Positions 45,259 through 57,564 of a stretch of DNA of 64,000 bases are shown here, piece after piece (position 1 is the stretch's first letter; each line of letters begins with the position of its first letter). The notes under the pieces were generated by a model. It was not told the DNA's origin. It was given only the letters and a program-made list of their open reading frames with translations, and made no database searches. A program made the position numbers and the translations under genes. Source of the stretch: Galeopsis tetrahit (Eukaryota; Streptophyta; Magnoliopsida; Lamiales; Lamiaceae); assembly GCA_963675135.1 (NCBI GenBank), contig OY776129.1, forward strand, positions 59,831,028 to 59,895,027, read 5' to 3'.

Positions 45259-45535
45259 AATGCCCCCTCGTGCTTTGTTCACAGACGTTTTATGTCTTGG
45301 AGTGAATGAAGCACGAAATTTGTTGGACTTTAGAAAGTTTTCGCTCTTATCAAGTAGCTTTGACTTGAATGACTCGATTTGAGAGTCTCAAACAGTTTAT
45401 TCTCTTGTAGGAGATTTTTTTATTTAAGGGACTTTAGAAAGTTTTCGCTCTTATCAAGGAGCTTTAATTTGGGTGACTCGATTTCAGAGTCTCGAACAGT
45501 TTAGTCTCTTGCCAAGGAGATTTTTTTTTGGGACT

Positions 45536-47009
45536 TTAAATGGTTTCATCCAACACAATTTCTCCTTGTTGGACCAATTGCATGATCTTTTCCTTGAATG
45601 TGACACAATCATGAATCGGATGGCCTATCAGTCGATGGTACTTGCAGTACTTTGGGTTATCAGTTTGTCCAGCTTCTTCTGGTCTTTTCATCATAGGCAA
45701 CTCAATGAGCTTTGCTTCGAGCAAGTCGTCAAATATCCCAGAGACATCAGAGTCTAGAAATGGATACTGTTTTTGTCGCATTTCTTTTAATGTCAACCCA
45801 CTTTGCCCCCAGTCTCGAGGCATGTCTGTAATGTATTCTTTACTTGAAGGTTTAACATAAGGCTTACTGCGAAGCTCTTGAATCGGCGGTGATGCGACTC
45901 CACTAGAAAACATGCTTAGCTCCATGTCGTGAGCTCTTGTTGCTAACTCTTCAAAAGTATTTGGCCGGATTCCTTGCAGGATGTATCGGAGGCCCCATTG
46001 CATTCCTTGAATGCACGTTTCGATTGCAGAAGATTCACTCAGCATATCTTTACAGTTCAGGCTTAAGTTTCTCCATCTTGATATAATCAATCACAGGTTC
46101 GTCTTCCATTTGACGAGTGTTAGTCAACTCGATCATGCTAACCGTTCTCCTCGTACTGTAGAAGCGGTTTAGGAATTCTCGCTCCATATGATCCCAGCTA
46201 TCAATGGAGTTAGCCTCCAAATCGATGTACCAATCGAAAGCGTTCCCTTTCAAGGAGCGAACAAACTGTTTGGCCAAGTGATCACCAAAAGTTCCAGCAT
46301 CATTGCATGTTTCGACGAAATGAGCCACATGCTGCTTTGGGTTTCCTTTGCCATCAAAATGTTGAAACTTTGGAGGTTGATAGCTTATTGGCATCCTCAA
46401 GTTGTCAACTCTTTTAGTATACGGCTTGGTATAAGTGAAAGATGATTTGAATCCTTCTTCGCGTCTATCTTTCACCGTATCCAATATTAGGTCCTTGAGT
46501 TGATCGACGTTCATCCCTCCATCAGAAGAAATGATCAAATCTTTAGCAACAAGTTCATTTTCCGTTGTTTGATGCTTGGTTGAGGTTTCAGCGTCGTCCT
46601 GTTCCTCAACTAGTTTTCCATTGGTACGACTTGCGTCACCATTATCCACTTTATCCATCAAATTATTAATTCTGGAGTCTTGCTCTTGGATGTGTTTTGA
46701 CAATCCCTCGATAGCTTTCATTATGCTGGCCAACTGTTCCTCAATAGTCGAGGCGTTTGCCATCATGGCTAGAGCAACGCTTGAAGTCGATGAATGGTCT
46801 GACGAGGAGCGAGGGGTGGAGTTAGCAGAATAACCTTCTTCTCCTTCAGCAACGTAAGGCGGCAGTTGGTTTGCAGTCGTTCCAGCTGAAGTATTTCCTC
46901 CTGTAAAAGCATGTGACAATGATCTCTTCGTCATGCTTCTCATGTCAACATTGACATTGACAGTCTTGGAAGTATTTGTCCTTACAAATATGATCTTTCG
47001 CGGAGACAT
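45536..47009 (-). pseudogene. gag, copy A, one frameshift
   Basis: The ATG at 47009 opens a Gag reading frame: a Ser/Thr-rich N-terminus, a coiled-coil-like segment (IEEQLASIMKAIEGLSKHI), then a retrotransposon gag domain (FDGKGNPKQHVAHFVETC, AFDWYIDLEANSIDSWDHME, FLNRFY). A C-terminal KYCKYHRLIGHPIHDCVTFK motif is a CxxxH...HxxxC-like knuckle. Relative to copy B, two bases are missing near 46077, which ends the frame at about residue 319; the remainder reads in another frame to a stop at 45536. No pol follows. Confidence 0.85.
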
Positions 47010-47083
47010 CGTGATGGCCTTTGAATTTCTTTATGAAGAGAAGAGATGAGAGGTAGAGATGGTCCCACTGGGCGTGCCAAATT

Positions 47084-48064
47084 TGTAACAACAAATTTCG
47101 TGAAATTAATATAATAACACGAAAATGCAATACAATTTCATTTCTTGTCGGATTAAACCGATAAATTTTGGGGGTTACAATCTCTATTTAATATTCCTCT
47201 GATTCTTCTCTTCGATTTTGACTTTGTCTTGGAAGAGTTTGTGGCGTGATCATCGCTTTGATCTTGACCACGATTGAGTTTGAAGGCTCGTAACGTTAAT
47301 CCAAGGACTTGACGTCTTGTTTTGGATTAAACGCTGATTTGGGGAGCTTTTGGACGAACACCTTCGAAGGCGACGAAGAACGCCTTTGAATTTGACTTGA
47401 AGAAACACCGAATTGAGGGGCTTAGCACCTTGATCTCGTATCGAACGCTGCTTTTGGCCGCTTTGCACGAAGAACGCCTTTGAAGATCGTTGATGATTCA
47501 CGAAGAACTTCCTTGAAGAAACGTCGGATTGAGGGGCTTAGCACCTTGATCTCGAATCGAACGCCGCTTTTGGCCGCTTTGCACGAAGAACGCCTTTGAA
47601 GATCGTTGATGATCCACGAAGAACACTCTAAATCTCCACAGAGAACTTTAGAGTCTTGAAGCTTCTCGTGTTGTGTCCCAAATGAATGAGGGGAGGACCC
47701 TATTTATAGGGTGAGGGAGTGAAGACTTTCCCTCTTCAACGTGCCAAGTGGCGCCTTCTTATTGGCTAATACCGATTTGATTGACTTGATTGAGTTAATT
47801 TAATTCTCTTCCATTTTTGAAGAGATGTGATTTGACTTCCTCCATATATGGTAAGTCAAATTTATTCTTACCAATTACGAGTATTTCGATACTCGTATAA
47901 TTTGACCAACTTGTATCGTATATATTAAATATCACTAATTTAACTATTTAATTAGAGAATTAATTTAATTAAATTCCCAAACTTAAAATAGTAAATTAAT
48001 TTAATTTAACATATATTTGTCCACATGTCGCTATTTGATTGAGTGCAATTTTAATGTGCTTACA
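47084..48064 (-). repeat. LTR 2 (shared middle LTR)
   Basis: 981 bp, nearly identical to LTR 1 and LTR 3. It serves as 5' LTR for copy A and 3' LTR for copy B, as expected after unequal recombination between LTRs. Confidence 0.88.
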
Positions 48065-48341
48065 AATGCCCCCTCGTGCTTTGTTCACAGACGTTTTATG
48101 TCTTGGAGTGAATGAAGCACGAAATTTGTTGGACTTTAGAAAGTTTTCGCTCTTATCAAGTAGCTTTGACTTGAATGACTCGATTTGAGAGTCTCAAACA
48201 GTTTATTCTCTTGTAGGAGATTTTTTTATTTAAGGGACTTTAGAAAGTTTTCGCTCTTATCAAGGAGCTTTAATTTGGGTGACTCGATTTCAGAGTCTCG
48301 AACAGTTTAGTCTCTTGCCAAGGAGATTTTTTTTTGGGACT

Positions 48342-49815
48342 TTAAATGGTTTCATCCAACACAATTTCTCCTTGTTGGACCAATTGCATGATCTTTTCCT
48401 TGAATGTGACACAATCATGAATCGGATGGCCTATCAGTCGATGGTACTTGCAGTACTTTGGGTTATCAGTTTGTCCAGCTTCTTCTGGTCTTTTCATCAT
48501 AGGCAACTCAATGAGCTTTGCTTCGAGCAAGTCGTCAAATATCCCAGAGACATCAGAGTCTAGAAATGGATACTGTTTTTGTCGCATTTCTTTTAATGTC
48601 AACCCACTTTGCCCCCAGTCTCGAGGCATGTCTGTAATGTATTCTTTACTTGAAGGTTTAACATAAGGCTTACTGCGAAGCTCTTGAACCGGCGGTGATG
48701 CGACTCCACTAGAAAACATGCTTAGCTCCATGTCGTGAGCTCTTGTTGCTAACTCTTCAAAAGTATTTGGCCGGATTCCTTGCAGGATGTATCGGAGGCC
48801 CCATTGCATTCCTTGAATGCACGTTTCGATTGCAGAAGATTCACTCAGCATATCTTTACAGTTCAGGCTTAAGTTTCTCCATCGATTGATATAATCAATC
48901 ACAGGTTCGTCTTCCATTTGACGAGTGTTAGTCAACTCGATCATGCTAACCGTTCTCCTCGTACTGTAGAAGCGGTTTAGGAATTCTCGCTCCATATGAT
49001 CCCAGCTATCAATGGAGTTAGCCTCCAAATCGATGTACCAATCGAAAGCGTTCCCTTTCAAGGAGCGAACAAACTGTTTGGCCAAGTGATCACCAAAAGT
49101 TCCAGCATCATTGCAAGTTTCGACGAAATTGCCACATGCTGCTTTGGGTTTCCTTTGCCATCAAAATGTTGAAACTTTGGAGGTTGATAGCTTATTGGCA
49201 TCCTCAAGTTGTCAACTCTTTTAGTATACGGCTTGGTATAAGTGAAAGATGATTTGAATCCTTCTTCGCGTCTATCTTTCACCGTATCAAATATTAGGTC
49301 CTTGAGTTGATCGACGTTCATCCCTCCATCAGAAGAAATGATCAAATCTTTAGCAACAAGTTCATTTTCCGTTGTTTGATGCTTGGTTGAGGTTTCAGCG
49401 TCGTCCTGTTCCTCAACTAGTTTTCCATTGGTACGACTTGCGTCACCATTATCCACTTTATCCATCAAATTATTAATTCTGGAGTCTTGCTCTTGGATGT
49501 GTTTTGACAATCCCTCGATAGCTTTCATTATGCTGGCCAACTGTTCCTCAATAGTCGAGGCGTTTGCCATCATGGCTAGAGCAACGCTTGAAGTCGATGA
49601 ATGGTCTGATGAGGAGCGAGGGGTGGAGTTAGCAGAATAACCTTCTTCTCCTTCAGCAACGTAAGGCGGCAGTTGGTTTGCAGTCGTTCCAGCTGAAGTA
49701 TTTCCTCCTGTAAAAGCATGTGACAATGATCTCTCGTCATGCTTCTCATGTCAACATTGACATTGACAGTCTTGGAAGTATTTGTCCTTACAAATATGAT
49801 CTTTCGCGGAGACAT
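48342..49815 (-). pseudogene. gag, copy B, two frameshifts
   Basis: Same gene as copy A, but with a single-base deletion near 49130 (inside the gag domain) and another near 49733 (N-terminal part). The site damaged in copy A is whole here, so the two copies carry different, non-overlapping lesions. The frame ends at the same stop position (48342). Confidence 0.85.
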
Positions 49816-49889
49816 CGTGATGGCCTTTGAATTTCTTTATGAAGAGAAGAGATGAGAGGTAGAGATGGTCCCACTGGGCGTGCCAAATT

Positions 49890-50870
49890 TGTAACAATAA
49901 ATTTCGTGAAATTAATATAATAACACGAAAATGCAATACAATTTCATTTCTTGTCGGATTAAACCGATAAATTTTGGGGGTTACAATCTCTATTTAATAT
50001 TCCTCTGATTCTTCTCTTCGATTTTGACTTTGTCTTGGAAGAGTTTGTGGCGTGATCATCGCTTTGATCTTGACCACGATTGAGTTTGAAGGCTCGTAAC
50101 GTTAATCCAAGGACTTGACGTCTTGTTTTGGATTAAACGCTGATTTGGGGAGCTTTTGGACGAACACCTTCGAAGGCGACGAAGAACGCCTTTGAATTTG
50201 ACTTGAAGAAACGCCGAATTGAGGGGCTTAGCACCTTGATCTCGTATCGAACGCTGCTTTTGGCCGCTTTGCACGAAGAACGCCTTTGAAGATCGTTGAT
50301 GATTCACGAAGAACTTCCTTGAAGAAACGTCGGATTGAGGGGCTTAGCACCTTGATCTCGAATCGAACGCCGCTTTTGGCCGCTTTGCACGAAGAACGCC
50401 TTTGAAGATCGTTGATGATCCACGAAGAACACTCTAAATCTCCACAGAGAACTTTAGAGTCTTGAAGCTTCTCGTGTTGTGTCCCAAATGAATGAGGGGA
50501 GGACTCTATTTATAGGGTGAGGGAGTGAAGACTTTCCCTCTTCAACGTGCCAAGTGGCGCCTTCTTATTGGCTGATACCGATTTGATTGGCTTGATTGAG
50601 TTAATTTAATTCTCTTCCATTTTTGAAGAGATGTGATTTGACTTCCTCCATATATGGTAAGTCAAATTTATTCTTACCAATTACGAGTATTTCGATACTC
50701 GTATAATTTGACCAACTTGTATCGTATATATTAAATATCACTAATTTAACTATTTAATTAGAGAATTAATTTAATTAAATTCCCAAACTTAAAATAGTAA
50801 ATTAATTTAATTTAACATATATTTGTCCACATGTCGCTATTTGATTGGGTGCAATTTTAATGTGCTTACA
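49890..50870 (-). repeat. LTR 3 (5' end in element orientation)
   Basis: 981 bp. It carries a few private substitutions (for example tgtaacaataaa and gattgggtgc), suggesting slightly longer divergence than between LTRs 1 and 2. Confidence 0.88.
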
Positions 50871-50888
50871 ACGGGTTCTCATCACTTG

Positions 50889-51107
50889 TACTCCCTCCAT
50901 CTTTCTGTAATTGACACGTTTACTTTTTGTACAGGTCAGTTTAAAAAATAGTAAATTGATAAAAGGTAGTAGGAAAGATAAATGTAGAAAAATATGAGAA
51001 AAAGAAAAAAATAGAGAGACAGTGAGATGTTGATATTTTAGAAAATGCATGTATTAATCAGGTTGGAACGATAAAATTAGTCAATTACAAATGAGACAGA
51101 GAAAGTA
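50889..51107. mobile_element. Stowaway-like MITE
   Basis: TA-flanked ends ctccctccatctttctgtaa and, reversed, ctttctctgtctcatttgta; both continue into the shared attgac motif. Non-coding. Confidence 0.65.
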
Positions 51108-51299
51108 TAATATTTGGCTTGTGGTATCATAAATCTACCCGAGTTGTTAATTTAAAGTAAAATAAGACATAAATTCTTGAATGGAGCTCCGTTTTTATAC
51201 ATGAGAACGTCCATTTTGGCAAAATCTTGTTCTCAAATCAAAGATAAAATAAGTGTGTAAATATATATATATATATTTTTAACCGTAAAAGTGTTTCAT

Positions 51300-52137
51300 T
51301 AATCCACGAGTACAGGGGGTACTCAACCCATGAATTTAATTACAAGTATCTGCAATATTATACATTAGTGCTTATGTTACCCGCCTTGACTCTATCGATT
51401 AATCAATGATACATAAAAATGGGTCGCAAAACCATGTCGAGATTGATGAATTTGGTGCCAATATCTTCTGTCCTCCTAGCCAAGTCCACATCGATATTTT
51501 AATATTCTCCAGTGTCTTTTTTGGTATTTGCCTTTCTTCTTCAAACCTCTTTCGATTTCTGCTTCTCCATATTTCCCCTATAACACATGTCCAAAGACTT
51601 GTCATAAATTTTTTCCTCACTTTTCCGCTATCGAGCGCCTCTCTCTGTTGCACGGAGTGCGTTCCTAAATCATTGTGCGGAACCATATACACCTTTAGCT
51701 ATCTGTAACAATCCTGCCAAATTGAGGTTGCAAAGCTGCACTCCACAATCAAATGTATGTTGTCTATCTGAAGATGTTGGTGGGGTGATTCATAAGGCTA
51801 GGTCGAAGACCAACTGAATGGCGAGATTCCAAGCCCTTCTCGGTATAAACTAAAAAAAAGAGGTCTTGCAGAGCCTTAGGTCTCCTGCCCATTTTCGAAT
51901 AAGGGGCAGCACATATCAGCTTCTGCGATTGGTATGCCCCTCTTCCTCAAATTATCAGTCATGACTAGCCTCTCTTTTAGCGCCTTCCATGCGATGATCT
52001 TCGACTTTTGTGGGGCATAATTCTTCCACAATGTCGCATACTCGAGCTTGACCTCCACTACCGTGTTCTCCCCTTCCGTCCCTTGCATCAGGCTGTAGTA
52101 CGCCGTACTTGTGGAATAAGCACCAGTGTGTAAACAT
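51300..52137 (-). pseudogene. LINE reverse transcriptase 3' end (zf-RVT region)
   Basis: On the minus strand, 52088-51876 codes for LWKNYAPQKSKIIAWKALKE and RLVMTDNLRKRGIPI followed by a degenerate CPLF.NGQET. This is the zf-RVT domain found at the end of plant L1-type LINE polyproteins, with a zinc-ligand cysteine replaced by Phe. A second frame (51692-51399) has IWRSRNRKRFEEE and SMWTWLGG, also typical. Frameshifts separate them and the reverse transcriptase core is absent. An A/T repeat near 51255-51280 may be the old tail. Confidence 0.65.
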
Positions 52138-53012
52138 ATTAATTACTCATAAATTCACATTGGGTTCGAATATACGAACTCGACTCAATTAATTATCAAA
52201 TACAATTCAAATGTAAATTTCAAAACTTAGATTACATTTCAAACAAATTGAACTTTGAAAAAGAGTGTGTTCGACTCCATTAAATTCATTTACAATCATT
52301 GTCGTCAGATGCTAAATCTCGTCTTGGACCGAATCAATGGCTGAAAAGAAGGAAAAAAAATATGGCCCCGGATGATTAACCCCCACCCCACCCCAATTTT
52401 TTTGAATTAATTGGTAAAATGACTATTTTACCCTAATGTGTTGACTTCACCCCATTCCAAACAAAAAGATTATGCATTCCTCCCACCCAAAACTACCGTG
52501 TCTTCTCTTCAAAGTTAAAAAAAAAAATTGAAACCGTTTAATCCATTAAGCCAACTTGAAGGAACTTGGTAATAATGGTTGGAAAACGAGGTGTTCGTTA
52601 CATATATGTAAGTTTTCTTTGTATTTTTTAAAACATAGTTAATTTTTTTTTTTTGTATTGTATAGTGTTTATTTGTGTTTGATTATTCTTTATGTTATTA
52701 TTATTTTATTTGACCATATTGTTGCATTATTGTGTAGTTGTAATGAATATATGTGTAGTGTATTTCTTTCCCGATTTTTTTGAAAGCATTTTGTAAAACT
52801 CAATACTGGTTCACCGAGAATTGAACTATTACTCAGTCAACCTTACCGAGTTTTAAGTTATTTTGCAAAAAAAAATCCACGAGATTTCACAATTTTCGAA
52901 AAAAAAAAACCACATAATGTCTCAATTTTTGAAAAAGAGTTTCACATAATGTCACAATTTTCAAAAAAAAATTCCACAAAATGTCAAAATTTTCGAAAAA
53001 GCACGTGTATAT

Positions 53013-53537
53013 ATGGCTTGTGAGCGTGCAGATTTATATCGAAAGTCGAAGCCGAAAGTTGAGCGTAAGAAGGAGAAAGAAAAAGATGTCGATGACTCCA
53101 ACATTGAAGAGAGAGTAGTACCAAATGCAAACACCACAGACAAAAAAAAATGTGAATGTCCATTTTTATTGAATGGAACACAAAATACACCATTCGAATG
53201 GAGTTTAGAGGTGAAATGTGGTACTCACAATCATCTCATAGCCAAGTATAAAGAGGGTCATTCCTATGCGGGACGCTTAACTACCGAGGAAGAGATGTTT
53301 GTGGTGGATATGTCAAAATGTCATGCCCCTCCAAAAGCCGTATTGAAGGAGTTGAAAATGAAGAATGCGGACAATGTTGTTATGCTTAGAACAATATACA
53401 ATGTACAGAATAAACATAGTATCAACCAATATTGTGGTCTTTCGCATTTGCAGTACTTGATGAGTCAATTTGTTGAGAATAAATATTTTCATTCTATTAG
53501 AAGATATGAGAAGACGAACAGTCATAAAAGTCAATAA
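53013..53537 (+). pseudogene. FAR1/MULE transposase N-terminal fragment
   Basis: A 174-codon frame. Early residues are lysine-rich. KCECPFLLNG and WSLEVKCGTHNHLI form the FAR1-type DNA-binding motif (Cys plus HNH/HNHL zinc ligands) of MULE transposases. GRLTTEEEMFVVDMSK and RTIYNVQNKH are the linker motifs that normally precede the MULE DDE domain. The frame stops before that catalytic domain, so it cannot transpose by itself. An upstream exon beginning at about 52574 (MVGKRGVRY) is possible. It ends convergently about 330 bp from the PMD relic. Confidence 0.7.
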
Positions 53538-53869
53538 TATCAAATTCATACGTGATACAATTCAAAAGGTCAACAAAACACTAATCTAGAATCAATGTAC
53601 TCAGAAATAACGTCTACCCTTGCTTCTCTGTTTGACGGTAACTCTGGTGTGGTTAGCTTTGATTCGCTTGATGCTTGCACGTAAGGAAGTAGTATCGATC
53701 GGGCCAGTCTGAATAACCTTTTGTATAACTTCCTCCATAGTCAATTCTTCATCAGAACGATATTTCTGCACCAACATTTTCAACTCCTTTTTTGCCTCAT
53801 CATTCCTCAACCAAGGTTCGGTTGAACGTGCACGTGTAGTAGCTGAAAGCTTCGTAATCGTAAGGGCAA

Positions 53870-55472
53870 CATTTGAAACTACAGGGTAAACTTAACCAAG
53901 CCACCAATCAATATAACCTGGACTGCTATCCCAATGATGACGACACCTATCACCAAGTCTCTACAGCGAGAGTACATGTGTATCCCAAGTGGTGTAATAA
54001 TAAGCAGTTGCACTCCAAGCCTTCTTATTTTTGTTCGAACGACTTCTCTTACCTCGAGCTGTAAGAGGCTTCTCAAATATCGTCTGCACAAATCCATATT
54101 ACCTAAGCACTCGATTCGACATGTACGACTCGATTGTGTGGTCAAAGACAAGGCAACCGTGGAAGAAAGACACTTGCTAAAATGGATAGAAATGTCTGAG
54201 TGCATCATATGTAGTCCACCTAATCTGTTAAATTAAGTTACAAATGCATCAATATCAAACACACAAGTAAAAAAAATTCAAATGAAGTAATATTATTACA
54301 TTCTCACCTCGAAGGGGCCAAACACATACACACGCTCTTTGAAGGGTCGGACGTAGTTAATATATTGATATGTATGTTCTTCAGGTGCATGCTGAAGTAT
54401 TATGGGTTCATGATATATAAAGTCAACATTTTGAGGAGGCAATATCAACGATGGAAACTGAACATAAATTCACGCCTGAAAAAAAAAAAAACCAATTAAA
54501 CAAATGTAAATAAAGAAAAAATTAAACAATTACCTCCAAAAAAGTGACTCGCACTTTGAATTGTGAAGCTTAGCCTAATTGTCTATATAGATAGGCTAGT
54601 GCAGTTGTTCCCCAAGTGTACTTGGAGAATGTAGACATATCAGTCATGTACGCCAACCACGATGTGTTTACACTAGTACTAGTCTTATCTACAAATAACG
54701 TGGTTTCAAACGTGTACAACATATATGCTCTAGCTGCAAACAAAACCTCGTTCTCATTCTCAAACTTCATCAATGGCATACAAGTCTCCCTCAACCACTC
54801 AAGTTTGACGGAAGAGCCATGTGCACCACCAACAACTTCAATGGCTTGCTCCTGTGTTCGACCCAACAACTCCATGTCTTCATTTTTTCCCAACCGCTTC
54901 TCATCACCCGTACAAAACACAGACATACCATTAACTCGTAAACCGACAAGATAGTAGACGTCATTTAGAGTGATAGTCATTTCACCAAAAGAAAAGTGAA
55001 AACTGCTGGTCTACGGATGCCATCGTTCCACAAAGGCTGAGATCAAGTTTCGGTTTGGATTCTTTAAAGATATTTGCGTAAGAGAAATCAACTTAGATTT
55101 TTGAAAAATCGCAATTCAAAGACCAATATCATCTTTGTCATCCACCTTCCAAGCCAAAAGCTTGCTAACATGACTATGACACTTAAAAACATCCCGCTCT
55201 GACCCCTCATATATGAATCTTGCAACATGATCTTGAAAGCTAGGTAGAAGGGGAGGACATGGTCTTTTGAATTCTTGAGCAGTTTCATCTTCAACATTAG
55301 CTTCGTCATCTGCATTGACATCATCTGCATTCTCTTCCTCTTTAGGATGGACTTCATCTTCAACAACAACGTAATCCTCGACTGTCAAATATGTGTCGCC
55401 CCCCCATTGATTATCAAAGATCGAATGGATCTTCTTTCGGTGGGAGTTCAACAAATTCCGCTTCTGGATCAC
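53870..55472 (-). pseudogene. Decayed plant mobile domain (PMD/MAIN-like) gene
   Basis: Read on the minus strand, segments in order match the aminotransferase-like plant mobile domain: PPLLPSFQDHVARFIYEG, then NRNLISAFVERWHP, then FGEMTITLNDVYYLVGL, then WGTTALAYLYRQLG, then IYVQFPSL, and near the end HTIESYMSNRVLRQYGF. At least two in-frame stops break it (TAG at 55013-55011 after WHP, and one after RQLG near 54570), and a likely TGA replaces Trp in the A-W-I-Y motif near 54475. Acidic N-terminal sequence upstream (VEDEVHPKEEENADD) may be an earlier exon. PMD genes include MAIN-type host genes and many copies carried by transposons; this one looks transposon-borne and dead. Confidence 0.72.
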
Positions 55473-55793
55473 TTCCTTGGCCTTTTCTTTTTCTATACGA
55501 GGTCGTAGGACGAAATTTCTCTTTTTCTTTCCCTATAAAAGTCAAAATGTGGTTAAACATACAAAAAAGTAAACTACAATAAATTGTAAAAAATTGGAAA
55601 AATTCGGCCAACATATGTTCTGAAATTTAGCAAAATTCGGAACTATTGGCCGAGTTTTTACACCTAACTCGACCAACCAGTGTCGGCTAGAAACAAAAAA
55701 TCCCAGATCGTCGTTTCGTCTCTTCATGTCCCATTTTGTGCAAAAATCAACTTTATTCAAGGATTACAACTCAAAATCATTCCCAATAAAAAC

Positions 55794-56089
55794 TACTCCC
55801 TCCGTCCCATTATTAATGGAACATTTATTATTTGCACGGGTTTTAATGTAGAATTGTTTATTAGTATTAAAGGTGATAACATTGACTTTTAGGAGGGATA
55901 TTATGGGTATTTCAACTTTATTGGAGAGATAATCTTTTGTTTGTGTGTAAAAAGTAATGGCATGAAGTGTAAATAAGTAGATGTTAAGGGAGATTTTTAA
56001 AGGAGATTGGAGTAGGTGGCAAATGTTCCAATAATAATGAGACAAGAGTTTTTTGCAAATGTTCCATTAATAGTGGGACGGAGGGAGTA
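55794..56089. mobile_element. Stowaway MITE
   Basis: TA-flanked, with ends ctccctccgtcccattatta and, reversed, ctccctccgtcccactatta. A duplicated inner piece (gcaaatgttccaataataatg and gcaaatgttccattaatagtg) lies at the right end. Confidence 0.82.
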
Positions 56090-56205
56090 TTAAACAACAA
56101 AAACTAACCTACATATGAAAATCAAGTTTTAAAGTGTAGAAATTTGAAAAAAATTATCATAAACCCTAACTTTTTCAATACTATCAAGAACACCTAAACT
56201 AACAT

Positions 56206-57331
56206 GGGACCTCTTACATGTAGTCAGGGTGTCGTATGATGTCGTAATTACTACCGTAGCCAGTTAATCTAAGCCATTAAAAATCTAATCTAAAGGCTTA
56301 AACTTGATTACCTGTTACCTTTTGTATATTTTACGATATGTATTCATTGTATGTGTCGTAATGTGTTATAAATTTGTATTTTCTATTAAATTAAATTAAT
56401 TAAATTAATTAAAATAATTAAAATATATTATTGTAAAATTACATTTTTATCCTTATACAATAAAAAATATATTATATTTATTAATTTAATTAAAATATGT
56501 AATATTAAAATTACATATTTACCCTTATGTTATTAATAAAATTAATAACAAAAAATAAATCAAATCAATTTATTAAAAAAAATCAAATTAAACCTTAAAG
56601 AAATCAAATTCATTAAAACCTAGCTAATACATGCATTTTCGATTTCATGCGTTTTTTTTCTCCCCTGCACCCATCATCCGCCGCCTGCGAGCCGCCGCCG
56701 ACTGATTTTGAAATTCTTGTTAGAATTTTTGATTTTCTCTGATTGGTTTTTTTTTACGAGTTCTATGCTCGATTTCTTGAGTTCTACACTCAAACTTGGG
56801 GTTGTTAAAATTTGGGTTAAGTTATTTATTAGTAATTATATTTTAAATTGACTCAAATCAAATAGAAACTTGATTGATCAACAAGTGTTCGACAAAATGT
56901 CTCAAAGAAAATTTGCAACTGAGGGAGGCGTAGTGAGCGAGAGGTCGGAAAAAAACCCTTCTTGATTCTTGGAGTGAGCGAGCCACGAGCAGTCGATTGG
57001 AATTGAGCGATCGTCGAAGAAAAGCTCCTTCTTGCTTCTTGGAGTGAGCGAGTCGCGATTATGGATTGGAGAAGCAGAATTAGTGAGAAAAACTAATTCT
57101 TGCTTCAAACCTGATAATGGCGATTGAGAGCTTCAAACTGAATCAATTTCGGGAGAAATAAGTCATTCACAAACCTCTTAAAAATCCTGCTGACTAATTG
57201 GAATTGGGGAAGAAAAAAAACATAATTTTTAATTTAACTAATCTATTATTTAATTAAATTTGGATTGATTTATTTAATTTTAAAAATAATAATATTTGTA
57301 TAAAGAAAGGGTAGAACAATAATTTTACTTA

Positions 57332-57363
<32 letters not shown>

Positions 57364-57545
57364 TAATTTAAATAAAAGAAGGGTAATATAGTAAATAAAA
57401 AAATACAACTTAAAAAATGATATAAATAACTTAAATCTATATAACAGGTAGCAGGTCGTTACGACGTTTACGACGCCACGTGATGCGATTCGACAAAGTG
57501 ACTATGTAGTCACTTCGTAAAATGTGACTACCGTAAAAATTGCCC
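56206..57545. mobile_element. MULE-like element with 9-bp TSD
   Basis: Exact TSD aactaacat (56197-56205, 57546-57554). The ends start GGGACCTCTTACATGTAGTC and, reversed, GGGCAATTTTTACGGTAGTC, with further inverted similarity (gtcgtatgatgtcgtaa versus cgcatcacgtggcgtcgtaa; ttacctgttacct). A short GC-rich patch lies at 56680-56705 and a (TA)n run at 57333-57358. No transposase. Confidence 0.7.
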
Positions 57546-57564
57546 AACTAACATACATAAAACA

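Larger units (their letters stand above)
44278..50870 (-). mobile_element. Gag-only LTR retrotransposon as LTR-gag-LTR-gag-LTR
   Basis: Three 981-bp LTRs (44278-45258, 47084-48064, 49890-50870) alternate with two 1825-bp internal regions. One 5-bp TSD, acggg, flanks the whole array (44273-44277, 50871-50875), so it is a single insertion whose structure later duplicated, or that arrived in this form. The LTRs start tgtaa and end ttaca. On the minus strand the internal region starts ATTTGGCACGCCCAGTGGGA (primer-binding area) and ends with a purine tract (GAGGGGGCATT). Only gag is encoded; there is no protease, reverse transcriptase or integrase, as in TR-GAG-type elements. The Gag type suggests a Ty3/gypsy origin. 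The LTRs differ at only a few positions, so the element is young. Confidence 0.9.

Noticed and set aside
45473..45757. Plus-strand frames opposite gag
   Set aside because: Antisense shadows of the gag coding region, repeated in the second copy.
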